From assembly GCA_946612625.1 (NCBI GenBank), contig CAMOEW010000012.1, forward strand, positions 1 through 38,750: a stretch of 38,750 bases of DNA, written 5' to 3'. Shown in pieces: positions 1 through 8,846 of the stretch. Position 1 is the stretch's first letter, and each line of letters opens with the position of its first letter. Both the position numbers and the translations under genes were made by a program. The notes below the pieces were generated by a model. The model did no database searches. It saw only the letters and a program-made list of their open reading frames with translations, and was not told the origin of the DNA. This DNA comes from an uncultured Prevotella sp. (lineage in GTDB: Bacteria; Bacteroidota; Bacteroidia; Bacteroidales; Bacteroidaceae).

Positions 1-62
1 TATGTTCCCATCCTGGGGGATTCCGAGGGAGCTGGCCGTACAGGACTGCCCATTTTTGTTTT
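1..62 (-). ncRNA. ffs: Signal recognition particle RNA (small SRP/4.5S type), 5' part only
   Basis: Read on the minus strand, the window edge carries the conserved SRP RNA tip: CAGG, a bulge, a short TG/CA closing helix around a GGAA tetraloop, then TA where the window ends. This matches the Ffh-binding hairpin of bacterial SRP RNA (CAGG, closing pairs, GGAA, then AGCA). The 5' half upstream of it is GC-rich. A strong promoter lies about 10 bases before the inferred 5' end (-7 box at 70-77). The RNA would pair with Ffh to target membrane and secreted proteins co-translationally. The 3' half lies outside the window. The 5' end is estimated from the promoter and may be off by several bases. Confidence 0.72.
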
Positions 63-69
63 GCGGCTG

Positions 70-100
70 CAAAGGTAATACTAAAATCGATAAATGCCAA
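70..100 (-). promoter_or_regulatory. Promoter of the SRP RNA gene
   Basis: On the minus strand TTGG (97-100) is followed after 19 bases by TACCTTTG (70-77), a full match to the Bacteroidetes primary-sigma promoter. The bases just after the -7 box (CAGCCGCAAA) closely match those after the tRNA-Phe promoter at 14267-14274. Confidence 0.7.
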
Positions 101-140
101 GTGGCGGTAGGGAATTTTTAAGTTTTTAACATAATTTTGG

Positions 141-170
141 TTGATATTCGCTCGTTAATGAGTAATTTTG
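141..170 (+). promoter_or_regulatory. Promoter of the glycosyltransferase operon
   Basis: TTG (141-143) and TAATTTTG (163-170) are separated by 19 bases and end 20 bases before the ATG at 190. A second TAATTTTG at 132-139 could be an alternative -7 box. No clear ribosome binding site follows. Confidence 0.6.
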
Positions 171-189
171 CACCAAATTTTATATAATT

Positions 190-1146
190 ATGGATATATC
201 AGTAGTTATTCCTCTGTATAATGAGGATGAATCGCTTCCTGAGTTGTATGCTTGGATAGAGCGTGTGATGAACGATAATAAATATACTTACGAGGTTATA
301 TTCGTCAACGACGGCAGTACCGACCGCTCTTGGGAGGTAATCGAGGACTTGAAGACGAAGCATCCCGACAGTGTCAAGGGTATCAAGTTCCGTAGGAATT
401 ACGGTAAGAGTCCTGCGTTGTACTGTGGTTTCAAGGAGGCCCAAGGCAATGTGGTAATAACAATGGATGCCGACCTTCAGGACTCTCCGGATGAAATACC
501 GGGACTCTACAAGATGATTACAGAAGAGAAGTACGACCTTGTGTCGGGTTATAAGCAGAAGCGCTACGACCCTATATCAAAGACTATTCCCACGAAACTA
601 TTCAATGCCACGGCTCGCAAGGTGAGCGGCATTCGCAACCTTCACGACTTCAACTGTGGTTTAAAGGCATATCGCAAGGACGTCGTGAAGAACATTGAGG
701 TGTATGGCGAAATGCACAGATACATACCCTATCTCGCAAAGAATGCCGGCTTCGACAGGATTGGTGAAAAGGTGGTTCATCATCAGGCACGTAAGTATGG
801 CAGTTCAAAGTTCATGGGTCTTAACCGTTTTGTCAATGGTTATCTCGATTTGCTGACATTGTGGTTCCTCAGTTCGTTCGGCAAGAAGCCGATGCATGTC
901 TTCGGGTTTCTTGGCAGCATAATGTTCTTAATCGGATTCATTGCTACGATAATCATCGGTGCCGACAAGCTTTGGGCTCTTGCCTACGGTATTCCTCAGC
1001 GTCTCATAACCGACTCTCCGTATTTTTATATTGCACTGACGATGATGATGATTGGCACTCAGCTGTTTCTCGCGGGATTCCTTGGCGACCTGATTAGCCG
1101 TAGTAGCAACAATCGCAATGACTATCAGATAGAAAAATCCATCTAA
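190..1146 (+). CDS. Family 2 glycosyltransferase, membrane-anchored (DPM1/GtrB type)
   Basis: A 318-residue enzyme that probably moves a sugar from a nucleotide sugar to a lipid carrier (polyprenyl phosphate) at the cytoplasmic face of the inner membrane. The N-terminal GT-A domain starts with SVVIPLYNEDESL and shows FVNDGSTD and the metal-binding DxD motif (D93-A-D95 followed by LQD). Two hydrophobic segments near residues 238-260 and 275-300 form the C-terminal membrane anchor seen in GtrB, ArnC and YkoT-like proteins. Length is normal for the family. It is the first gene of a run on the plus strand, followed after 12 bases by the DUF6452 lipoprotein. The exact sugar cannot be told from the sequence. 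Confidence 0.9.
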   Translation: MDISVVIPLYNEDESLPELYAWIERVMNDNKYTYEVIFVNDGSTDRSWEVIEDLKTKHPDSVKGIKFRRNYGKSPALYCGFKEAQGNVVITMDADLQDSPDEIPGLYKMITEEKYDLVSGYKQKRYDPISKTIPTKLFNATARKVSGIRNLHDFNCGLKAYRKDVVKNIEVYGEMHRYIPYLAKNAGFDRIGEKVVHHQARKYGSSKFMGLNRFVNGYLDLLTLWFLSSFGKKPMHVFGFLGSIMFLIGFIATIIIGADKLWALAYGIPQRLITDSPYFYIALTMMMIGTQLFLAGFLGDLISRSSNNRNDYQIEKSI

Positions 1147-1158
1147 AGAGAGAACAAG

Positions 1159-1647
1159 GTGAGAAAGTCAGCATTTGCAGTAATAGTATTAGTGATGGTT
1201 TCAGCTTGTAGCTCCATCGACTGTTCAATCGACAATATCGTTCTTAGTGTGTATCAGTTGGCAAAGGGTGAAGGCATTGCCGACACACTGAAAGCCGACA
1301 CACTGACGATATATACGCGCAGGGCAAACGGCAGAGATACCATACTGCTCAACAGGAGCGTCAATACATCGTTGTTCAGATTACCTATGGGACAGACGAG
1401 CGCTACAGACACTCTTGTCTTCAATCTTCGCGACACCTTCAATGCTCAGCTCATCGACACCATATATATAAGCAAGGAGAACATGCCGAGATTTGAGTCG
1501 GTTGACTGCAACATCATGTTCATACATAATGTAACGGGCATCCGTAGCACTCACAATGCCATCGATACTATCCAAATAGTTAAGACACTTGTAAACAATG
1601 ACTCATTACAGCCGAATTTCCACATATATTTCAAGAATCGTGATTAG
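1159..1647 (+). CDS. DUF6452-type lipoprotein
   Basis: A 162-residue protein of unknown function. It starts with GTG and has a short signal peptide ending in a lipobox (VSAC, Cys17), so it should be lipidated and anchored in the periplasm or outer membrane. The rest is beta-rich with repeated Asp-Thr pairs, typical of small Bacteroidetes beta-sandwich lipoproteins. From recall, DUF6452 and DUF6048 genes sit side by side in Bacteroides and Prevotella genomes, and that pairing is what supports the name here. Its last 50 bases overlap the next gene in another frame, so the two are probably translated together. Confidence 0.75.
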   Translation: MRKSAFAVIVLVMVSACSSIDCSIDNIVLSVYQLAKGEGIADTLKADTLTIYTRRANGRDTILLNRSVNTSLFRLPMGQTSATDTLVFNLRDTFNAQLIDTIYISKENMPRFESVDCNIMFIHNVTGIRSTHNAIDTIQIVKTLVNNDSLQPNFHIYFKNRD

Positions 1648-2320
1648 CTTGGCGCTATTTGCCTCAGCCACTACGTCAGTAGCACAGCAGAAGCCTAAGA
1701 ACAAAATATTCACGCTGGAGCAAGACAGTATTCCCTTGCTGCGGGGATTCAGCGTGTCGTTCAATTTGGTTGGTGCGGCAATGCGGGTATTCGGCGACTA
1801 TGGGCAATATGAGGGCGCATTCAAGGTGAACCTTCACGACCAGTTCTTCCCTACGGTTGAATTTGGAGTGGGAAGTGCCAATCATGACGACGAAGTGACT
1901 GGCATATTATATAAAACCTCAGCACCGTTCTTTCGTATTGGCTGCGATGTTAACCTTCTGCGCAACAAGCACGGCAAAAATCGCCTATACGGAGGAATAA
2001 GATATGCCTTTACCAGTTTCAATGTCGATGTGAGTCGCGGTCCCATGCCCGATCCGGTATGGGGAAATACGGGCGAAATGTCAGTAATGGGTGAGAAGTG
2101 TTCACAGCATTGGGCAGAAGTATTGTTCGGTATTGAAACATACATCTACGGCCCTGTACATCTGGGATGGGACGTGAGATACCGTCGGCGCATCTCTCAT
2201 AAGGACATGAGCATTGGCACGGCATGGTACGTTCCCGGCTTTGGAACTCAGGACAATGACAAACTGACGGCAAACTTCAATGTGCTTATTGATGTTTGGT
2301 GGAATAAGAAAAAGAAATAA
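1598..2320 (+). CDS. DUF6048 family exported protein (probable outer-membrane beta-barrel)
   Basis: A 240-residue protein. The N-terminus is a signal peptide with a basic n-region, a hydrophobic core and probable cleavage near SVAQ (residues 27-30). The remainder alternates polar and hydrophobic residues with many aromatic ones and ends in a strand (FNVLIDVWW), as small outer-membrane barrels do. The ATG used here lies 50 bases inside the preceding gene. A GTG near 1640 would almost remove the overlap but would cut off the basic n-region, so the ATG is preferred. Its role is unknown; it probably works with the DUF6452 lipoprotein. Confidence 0.75.
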   Translation: MTHYSRISTYISRIVISLALFASATTSVAQQKPKNKIFTLEQDSIPLLRGFSVSFNLVGAAMRVFGDYGQYEGAFKVNLHDQFFPTVEFGVGSANHDDEVTGILYKTSAPFFRIGCDVNLLRNKHGKNRLYGGIRYAFTSFNVDVSRGPMPDPVWGNTGEMSVMGEKCSQHWAEVLFGIETYIYGPVHLGWDVRYRRRISHKDMSIGTAWYVPGFGTQDNDKLTANFNVLIDVWWNKKKK

Positions 2321-2342
2321 TTAACAGGTAATCGACACAGCT

Positions 2343-3359
2343 ATGGACAAGAAGAAAAGACTTGCTTGGCAGATACCGTTTCTGCTGCTCTTGATAATCG
2401 GGACGATACTTATAATAGGCCAACAGCGCGATATTCCTTACCAGCATAATGAAGGCTTTGTGTTTGGTACGATCTACAAGATAACATACCAGAGCGACCG
2501 CGATCTCCATGATGACATAAAGGCAGCCCTCATCGGTGTCGATGAATCACTTTCGGCATTCAATGAGAAGTCCATCTTGTCGCAAGTAAACCGCGACGAA
2601 GACGTAGCTCTTAACAAAATCTTCACCGATGTTTTTACATTGGCGCAGTCAGTATCTGACGATACCAATGGAGCCTTCGACATCACCGTGGCTCCTCTTG
2701 TCAACGCATGGGGCTTCGGCTTCAAAAACGAGAAGATGCCCACCAAACCTGAAGTAGATTCTATGCTTCAGCATATTGGCTACAAGAAGGTGAGTATCGT
2801 CAAGAACCGCATCAAGAAGACAGACAATGACATAATGCTCGACTGCGCTGCAATCGCCAAGGGCTATGGCTGTGATGTAGTTGCCAAGATTCTTGCCGAT
2901 AAAGGAGTTGACAATTATATGGTGGATATTGGCGGCGAGGTGGTTACCAAAGGAATCAGTCCAAAGCGCTTGCCGTGGAAAATCGGTGTCACCAAGCCTA
3001 TCGATGACAGCTTGACCGTTAATCAGGAGATTCAGAGCATCCTAAACGTAACCGACAAGTCGATGGCAACAAGTGGCAACTATCGCAATTTCTACTACAA
3101 GAATGGTAAGAAATATGCTCATACTATAGACCCGAAAACAGGTTATCCCGTTCAGCATAGTCTTCTCTCTGCAACAGTAATCACAGACAGATGTGCCATT
3201 GCCGATGCCTACGCCACCGCATTCATGGTGATGGGAATAGACAAGGCAAGGAAAGTGTTGCAGCGTCATCCGGAAATGATGGGCTATTTCATCTACAGTG
3301 ATGCCAAAGGTCAGCTGTCGGTATGGTATTCACCGTCGCTAAAAGATAAGATTGAATGA
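2343..3359 (+). CDS. apbE: FAD:protein FMN transferase (ApbE)
   Basis: A 338-residue enzyme that attaches FMN from FAD to threonine in target proteins such as the NqrB/NqrC and RnfG/RnfD subunits, on the outer side of the inner membrane. One N-terminal membrane segment (about residues 9-26) without a lipobox suggests a signal anchor. Family motifs are visible: VDESLSAFNEKSILSQVN near residue 65, GAFDITVAPLVNAWGFG near 110, the AIAKGYGCD segment near 175, MVDIGGEVVTKG near 195, and HTIDPKTGYPV plus the ADAYATAFMVMG segment near the C-terminus. It overlaps the next start by 4 bases (ATGA). No target flavoprotein is encoded nearby. Confidence 0.93.
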   Translation: MDKKKRLAWQIPFLLLLIIGTILIIGQQRDIPYQHNEGFVFGTIYKITYQSDRDLHDDIKAALIGVDESLSAFNEKSILSQVNRDEDVALNKIFTDVFTLAQSVSDDTNGAFDITVAPLVNAWGFGFKNEKMPTKPEVDSMLQHIGYKKVSIVKNRIKKTDNDIMLDCAAIAKGYGCDVVAKILADKGVDNYMVDIGGEVVTKGISPKRLPWKIGVTKPIDDSLTVNQEIQSILNVTDKSMATSGNYRNFYYKNGKKYAHTIDPKTGYPVQHSLLSATVITDRCAIADAYATAFMVMGIDKARKVLQRHPEMMGYFIYSDAKGQLSVWYSPSLKDKIE

Positions 3360-4039
3360 CCATGGAAACCTTGCTCCAGTTTCCACTGTTCCAGGGGATG
3401 AGCAACGACGATCTTATGGAAGTGGTGGGACAGACGCGCTTCGAGTTTATGAAATGCGGAGCTGGCAAGGTGATAGTAAAAAGCGGCGAACACTGTAATG
3501 AGCTTCTGTTTATTGCAGAAGGACACTTCCATACAGAAACCTTCAGCGATAACCGCTCCTATGTACTGACAGAGTACATGCACGCTCCGTTCGTCATAGA
3601 ACCGGAGCGTCTTTTCGGATATAGCCAACGCTATACCTCCACTTTCACTGCCGACGATAGGTGCCTTTTCTTTTCTATCAGTAAGAGTGACATCAGCAAG
3701 ATAATTGGTTCGCAGTTTGTTTTCCGGCTGAATGTAATGAACATACTCTCCACCGAAGTGCAGCGCCAGAAAGATGTCTTGTGGCGACATTCGAGCGGAG
3801 AACTGTCGCAGTGTATTGTCGGATTCATCCGGCGCCGTTGCCGCTATCCTGCCGGTAAAAAGGAGATAAGGATTACAATGAAGCAGCTTGCAACAGAGCT
3901 TCATGCCAAACGAGTCAACATTTCCCAGGCGCTCAATGCAATGCAGTCGGATGGCTTATTGACTCTTTCAAGAGGTAAAATCACCATTCCTGTATTTGAG
4001 ATGCTTTTACAAAGTGAAAAAATAGCAAAAAAACAGTAG
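3356..4039 (+). CDS. Crp/Fnr family transcriptional regulator
   Basis: A 227-residue regulator. An N-terminal cyclic-nucleotide-binding-like beta-roll (about residues 8-120) is followed by a dimer helix and a C-terminal winged helix-turn-helix (about 160-215; MKQLATELHAKRVNISQALNAMQ is split by its turn near the middle). No cysteine cluster for an Fe-S centre is seen, so it resembles Bacteroidetes Crp-like proteins of unknown ligand rather than FNR. The start overlaps apbE by 4 bases; an ATG 6 bases downstream is also possible. Translational coupling to apbE suggests a shared redox or respiration theme, which is inference. Confidence 0.85.
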   Translation: MTMETLLQFPLFQGMSNDDLMEVVGQTRFEFMKCGAGKVIVKSGEHCNELLFIAEGHFHTETFSDNRSYVLTEYMHAPFVIEPERLFGYSQRYTSTFTADDRCLFFSISKSDISKIIGSQFVFRLNVMNILSTEVQRQKDVLWRHSSGELSQCIVGFIRRRCRYPAGKKEIRITMKQLATELHAKRVNISQALNAMQSDGLLTLSRGKITIPVFEMLLQSEKIAKKQ

Positions 4040-4043
4040 TTTA

Positions 4044-4075
4044 TTTTGTCTTATTGCCTATTTTCACTAACTTTG
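4044..4075 (+). promoter_or_regulatory. Promoter of the M3 peptidase gene
   Basis: TTTTG (4044-4048), a 19-base spacer and TAACTTTG (4068-4075) match the Bacteroidetes promoter. The ATG follows 27 bases after the -7 box. Confidence 0.7.
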
Positions 4076-4102
4076 CATGCTAAAATTGATTGAAATAAAA
4101 CG

Positions 4103-6172
4103 ATGAGCGAACATAAAAACCCTTTTTTGGAAGACTACGGCACGCTACATGATGTCGTACCCTTCGACAAAATTCATATCGACGATTTCGAGGAGGCTTT
4201 CATGGAAGGCATCCGTCGTGACAATGAACAAATAGAGAAGACCATCAACAATCCTGCTAAGCCTACCTTTGACAATACCATTATCGACAAGGAAGACAAG
4301 ACTGGCTACTACGACCTGTTGAACCGCGTTTCTACCGTCTTCTTCAATCTCCTCAGCGCAGAGACAAACGATGCAATGGATGCTCTGGCACAGAAGCTTC
4401 AACCCATATTGACACAGCATGCTAACGACGTGCGCTTGAATCCTCGTCTTTTCGAAAGGGTAAAATATGTGCATCGCTATTCCCGTCTGCGTGATAATGA
4501 GGAAAAGCGCCTTCTTGAAAACAGCTATGAAGGATTTGTACGCAGTGGTGCTCTTCTCAGCGACAGAGACAAGGATCGCCTGCGCCAACTCACCGAAGAG
4601 GCGTCGGTACTCACGCTGCAGTTCTCACAGAATCTGCTGAAAGAGACAAAGGCATTTGAACTGCACATCACCGATGAGAGCCAACTCGACGGTCTTCCCG
4701 ACACTTCGCGCGCTGCAGCTGCTCTTGCGGCTAAGGAAGCTGGGAAAGAAGGATGGTTGTTCACACTCGATTATCCATCGTATAATCCCTTTATGACATA
4801 CAGCACTCAGCGCGAGTTGCGCCGTCAGATGTATATGGCTCGCAACACTCTCTGCACCCACGACAATAGTGAGAACAACATGCAGATATGCCGGCGACTG
4901 GTAAATCTACGCCGTGAGATAGCTCAGCTTCTCGGTTTTCGCACCTATGCCGACTATGTGTTGAAACGTCGCATGGCCGGCAGCAAGAAAAATGTATATA
5001 AACTTCTCAACGAACTTATCGACGCCTACAAGCCCACTGCACAGAAGGAACGCGACGAGCTAAAGTCAATGGCAAGGAAATGTGAAGGCAAGGATTTCGT
5101 GCTTAAACCATGGGATGTGGCATTCTACAGCCACAAGCTGCAGATGAAAAAATACAACCTTGACGAGGAAATGCTGCGTCCTTACTTCGAACTGGGTAAC
5201 GTAATCAAGGGAGTGTTCGGTCTTGCCAGCCGACTCTATGGCATCACGTTCAAGGAAAACAGCGAGATACCTGTTTATCATCCCGACGTGAAAGCCTACG
5301 AGGTGTTCGACCGTGACGGCAGTTTTCTTGCAGTGTTCTATGCCGACTTCTTCCCCCGTAAGGGAAAGCAGGGTGGGGCATGGATGACCGAATATCAGGG
5401 TCAGTGGATTGATTCCGACGGCAAGAATGTGCGGCCTCATGTCAGCGTAGTAATGAACCTCACCAAGCCTACCGAAGACAAGCCTGCGCTTTTAACTCTC
5501 AGTGAAGTAGAAACCTTCCTCCACGAATTCGGTCATTCCCTGCATGGAATGTTTGCCAACACTCGTTTCGAGAGTCTCAGCGGCACGAATGTTTATTGGG
5601 ATTTCGTGGAGCTTCCGTCGCAGTTCATGGAGAATTTCGCCGTTGAGAAGGAGTTTCTGCAGACCTTTGCCTTCCACTACCAGACCGGCGAGCTTATTCC
5701 CGACGAGCTCATCAAACGCATTATCGACAGCCGCAACTTCATGTGCGCATCAGCATGTCTTCGCCAGGTATCCTTTGGCCTGTTGGATATGGCCTATTAT
5801 ACCATGACCAAGGAGTTCGACGACGATATCATACCCTTCGAGAAGAAAGCGTGGAAAAAAGCCATCCTTGGCAATCAGCTGCTTGACACCTGTATGACGG
5901 TACAGTTCTCGCATATCATGGCAGGCGGCTATGCGGCAGGCTACTACAGCTATAAGTGGGCAGAAGTGCTCGATGCCGATGCCTTCAGCGTATTCAAGAA
6001 GCACGGCATTTTCGACCAGGCTACTGCAGAGAGTTTCCGCTCCAATATCCTAAGTCGTGGAGGCACAGAGCATCCAATGGTACTCTACAAGCGTTTCCGA
6101 GGTCAGGAGCCTACTGTCGATGCACTTCTCAAAAGAAATGGAATTAAACGGCACACTGTGTCTAATGGATAA
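4103..6172 (+). CDS. M3 family metallopeptidase (dipeptidyl carboxypeptidase / oligopeptidase A type)
   Basis: A 689-residue zinc peptidase that breaks down oligopeptides in the cytoplasm or periplasm. The zinc site is HEFGH at residues 474-478 (ligands H474 and H478, catalytic E475), with a third ligand E503 in VELPSQ. Length and layout fit the Dcp/OpdA group: a helical N-terminal half followed by the catalytic half. No signal peptide is seen, so the enzyme is probably cytoplasmic. It has its own promoter and is followed after 6 bases by the dCMP deaminase gene. Confidence 0.93.
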   Translation: MSEHKNPFLEDYGTLHDVVPFDKIHIDDFEEAFMEGIRRDNEQIEKTINNPAKPTFDNTIIDKEDKTGYYDLLNRVSTVFFNLLSAETNDAMDALAQKLQPILTQHANDVRLNPRLFERVKYVHRYSRLRDNEEKRLLENSYEGFVRSGALLSDRDKDRLRQLTEEASVLTLQFSQNLLKETKAFELHITDESQLDGLPDTSRAAAALAAKEAGKEGWLFTLDYPSYNPFMTYSTQRELRRQMYMARNTLCTHDNSENNMQICRRLVNLRREIAQLLGFRTYADYVLKRRMAGSKKNVYKLLNELIDAYKPTAQKERDELKSMARKCEGKDFVLKPWDVAFYSHKLQMKKYNLDEEMLRPYFELGNVIKGVFGLASRLYGITFKENSEIPVYHPDVKAYEVFDRDGSFLAVFYADFFPRKGKQGGAWMTEYQGQWIDSDGKNVRPHVSVVMNLTKPTEDKPALLTLSEVETFLHEFGHSLHGMFANTRFESLSGTNVYWDFVELPSQFMENFAVEKEFLQTFAFHYQTGELIPDELIKRIIDSRNFMCASACLRQVSFGLLDMAYYTMTKEFDDDIIPFEKKAWKKAILGNQLLDTCMTVQFSHIMAGGYAAGYYSYKWAEVLDADAFSVFKKHGIFDQATAESFRSNILSRGGTEHPMVLYKRFRGQEPTVDALLKRNGIKRHTVSNG

Positions 6173-6178
6173 TATAAT

Positions 6179-6619
6179 ATGGATAAAGATAAGCAACACA
6201 ATCTTGACCTGCGCTATCTGCGCATGGCACGCATCTGGGCCGAAAATTCATATTGCACCCGCCGCCAAGTGGGATGTCTCGTTGTAAAGGGGCAGCGAAT
6301 CATCAGCGACGGCTATAACGGAACGCCCAGCGGCTTTGAAAACATCTGCGAGGACGACGGAAACGTTACCAAGCCATACGTATTGCATGCAGAGGCAAAT
6401 GCCATCACGAAACTTGCGCGCAGCCACAACAATAGCGACGGTGCCACAATCTACATCACCGACGAGCCTTGCATTGAGTGTTCGAAACTTATCATCCAGT
6501 CTGGAATAACGCGTGTGGTATATGCCCGTCACTATCGCCTTCACGACGGCATAGAACTGCTCGGCCGGACAAATATCGAGGTGGAATACCTCAATCCTGA
6601 CGAAGAAGAAAAATCATAA
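6179..6619 (+). CDS. Deoxycytidylate (dCMP) deaminase family protein
   Basis: A 146-residue zinc enzyme that probably converts dCMP to dUMP, feeding thymidylate synthesis. The deaminase signature is complete: HAE (H70, E72) and PCIEC (C98, C101). The segment YNGTPSGFENICED near residue 43 matches dCMP deaminases (including ComEB-type proteins) and separates it from tRNA or riboflavin deaminases. It lies between the M3 peptidase and the S41 peptidase genes with short gaps. Confidence 0.9.
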   Translation: MDKDKQHNLDLRYLRMARIWAENSYCTRRQVGCLVVKGQRIISDGYNGTPSGFENICEDDGNVTKPYVLHAEANAITKLARSHNNSDGATIYITDEPCIECSKLIIQSGITRVVYARHYRLHDGIELLGRTNIEVEYLNPDEEEKS

Positions 6620-6643
6620 AACCACCAACATATATATAATGTA

Positions 6644-8272
6644 ATGAAAGAGAAAAGAACCAGTCGTTTTATGCCTCTGATAATGGCGCTTTGCGTCATC
6701 TTCGGCATTGTCATCGGCACATTCTATGCCAATCATTTCTCCGGCAACCGGCTGAGCATCATTAATACCAGCAGCAACAAGCTCAACAATCTGCTGCATA
6801 TCATCAACGACCAGTATGTAGATACTGTTGATGTCAACGATCTGGTAGAGAAGGCCATGCCTCAGATACTGTCTGAACTCGACCCACATTCACTTTATAT
6901 CGGTGTTAAGGATGTTCAGAGTGCTACCGACGACCTGAAAGGTTCTTTCTCCGGCATCGGCGTGGAGTTCACCATCTGGAAAGATACCATCCGCGTTCAA
7001 AAGGTAATCCCCAATGGTCCGTCGGCACGTGCTGGGCTTGAGAATGGCGATCGTATCGTCAGTATCGACGACAAACCATTTGTCGGGAAGACAGTGACCA
7101 ACGAAGAGGCCATGCATCGTCTGAAAGGTCCTCACGACACAAAGGTGAAACTCGGCATTCTGCGTTATGGCGAGCACAAGTTTAGACAGATAACAGTAAT
7201 CCGTGGCGAGATTCCCACCAAGAGTATCACGGCGACCTATATGCTCGAAAAACACACGGGCTACATCAAGATAAAGAATTTCGGCGAGAAGACGTATCCC
7301 GAACTGCTCATCGCCCTTGCCACACTCTCTCAGGAAGGTCTCGACAATCTTGTCATCGACCTTCGCGGCAATACAGGCGGCTTTCTGACGTCGGCAGTTC
7401 AGATAGCCAACGAGTTCCTTCCCAAAAACCGTCTCATTGTTTATACTCAGGGGCGTAAGTCGCCCCGTCAGGAATATCGCAGCGACGGTCGCGGCAGCTA
7501 TCAGAACATTCCCCTCATCGTTCTTATCGACGAGGTATCGGCCTCGGCAAGCGAGATTCTTGCCGGTGCCATTCAGGACAACGACCGTGGAACCATAATC
7601 GGTCGTCGGTCGTTCGGCAAGGGACTGGTACAGCAGCCCATTGCTTTCAACGACGGTTCCATGGTGCGTCTGACCGTGGCACGCTATTATTCCCCTTCCG
7701 GTCGCTGCATACAGAAACCCTATACGTCAGGTTCCGACAAGAACTACGACGAAGACCTTCTGTCGCGATATGAGCATGGAGAGTATTTTTCACAGGACAG
7801 CATCAAGCATACCGGTCCTGCTTACCACACTCTTATACAGAAGCGCACTGTATATGGTGGCGGAGGAATCACACCCGACATCTTCGTTCCTGAGGATACC
7901 ATTGATGTGACCTCATATTACAAGGAAGCCAGTATGTCTGGACTTATCATCCAGTATGCCTTCACTTTTACTGACGACAACCGTCAGCGCCTGTCGGAAA
8001 TGCAGACTCCCGACGAAGTGTCGAAATTCCTTAGGCAGCAGAATATCGTTGAGAAATTTGCGTCCTGGGCCGAGCGGAACGGACTGAAGCGCCGCAATCT
8101 TATGATTCATCGTTCCCACAGGCTTCTGGAGCGTTTCCTCGTCAGCCGTATCATCTACAACATCCTTGACGACAAAGCTTGGACTGAGTATCTTAATGCC
8201 GACGACCCCACAATCATCAAGACACTGAAGGTTCTGCATGAAGGAAAGGCAATGCCTGGAAACCAGAAATGA
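6644..8272 (+). CDS. S41 family C-terminal processing peptidase (CtpA/Prc type)
   Basis: A 542-residue serine protease acting in the periplasm, probably on outer-membrane or peptidoglycan-modifying proteins. An N-terminal membrane segment (about residues 10-28) acts as signal or anchor. A PDZ domain follows (about 85-175; GIGVEF and the AGLENGD segment). The S41 catalytic core (about 180-400) shows LRGNTGG, the nucleophile region SASASE and the general-base lysine in RSFGKGLVQ. The C-terminal 130 residues are helical and have no named domain that I recognise. Length is normal for Bacteroidetes CtpA. Confidence 0.93.
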   Translation: MKEKRTSRFMPLIMALCVIFGIVIGTFYANHFSGNRLSIINTSSNKLNNLLHIINDQYVDTVDVNDLVEKAMPQILSELDPHSLYIGVKDVQSATDDLKGSFSGIGVEFTIWKDTIRVQKVIPNGPSARAGLENGDRIVSIDDKPFVGKTVTNEEAMHRLKGPHDTKVKLGILRYGEHKFRQITVIRGEIPTKSITATYMLEKHTGYIKIKNFGEKTYPELLIALATLSQEGLDNLVIDLRGNTGGFLTSAVQIANEFLPKNRLIVYTQGRKSPRQEYRSDGRGSYQNIPLIVLIDEVSASASEILAGAIQDNDRGTIIGRRSFGKGLVQQPIAFNDGSMVRLTVARYYSPSGRCIQKPYTSGSDKNYDEDLLSRYEHGEYFSQDSIKHTGPAYHTLIQKRTVYGGGGITPDIFVPEDTIDVTSYYKEASMSGLIIQYAFTFTDDNRQRLSEMQTPDEVSKFLRQQNIVEKFASWAERNGLKRRNLMIHRSHRLLERFLVSRIIYNILDDKAWTEYLNADDPTIIKTLKVLHEGKAMPGNQK

Positions 8273-8331
8273 TGAAGCATAGGAGCCGTCGCTTCCAATG
8301 TCTGGATTAAATATTTAAGTCAGTAGGATTT

Positions 8332-8844
8332 GTGGATAAGCAAGCATTTCGGAAGATGGTTCGGCGAGTGAAGCCCGACACCGCTTCGTCATTCCTCATC
8401 ATTCAGAAACTTTTGCAGAACGCGAAGTTCCGTTCCGCAGCTACTGTCCTGATGTATTATTCACTGCCCGACGAGCCATTCACCCACGATATTATCAACA
8501 GTCTTGAAGGAAAAACTGTGCTGCTGCCAAGGGTTGTTGATGCCGAAAACATGGAGATAAGGCAATATACCGGCAGCAGCGACATGCAGTTGGGCGCATT
8601 CGGAATCCTTGAGCCCACGGGACCTGTCGTCAGCGACTACGCAGCAATAGATGTGGCGGTAGTACCAGGCATCGCCTTCGACCGTCAATGCCACCGCATG
8701 GGAAGAGGTCGCGGCTACTATGACCGTTTCCTCGCGCCTGTTCCCTCTATACATAAAATAGGTATATGCTTTCCTGAGCGTCTGTTCGATGCAATTCCTT
8801 TTTGCCCTCACGATGTGGTCATGGACGAAGTCGTAACCCTATAG
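8332..8844 (+). CDS. 5-formyltetrahydrofolate cyclo-ligase
   Basis: A 170-residue enzyme (YgfA/MTHFS family) that uses ATP to turn 5-formyl-THF into 5,10-methenyl-THF. The family signature lies near the C-terminus: AVVPGIAFDRQCHRMGRGRGYYDRF, split here as VPGIAFD and MGRGRGYYDRF. The start is GTG at 8332, 59 bases after the S41 peptidase; the protein begins MDKQAFRKMVRR, close to the usual start of this family. It ends 2 bases from the convergent DUF721 gene, with no room for a terminator between them. Confidence 0.9.
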   Translation: MDKQAFRKMVRRVKPDTASSFLIIQKLLQNAKFRSAATVLMYYSLPDEPFTHDIINSLEGKTVLLPRVVDAENMEIRQYTGSSDMQLGAFGILEPTGPVVSDYAAIDVAVVPGIAFDRQCHRMGRGRGYYDRFLAPVPSIHKIGICFPERLFDAIPFCPHDVVMDEVVTL

Positions 8845-8846
8845 AG

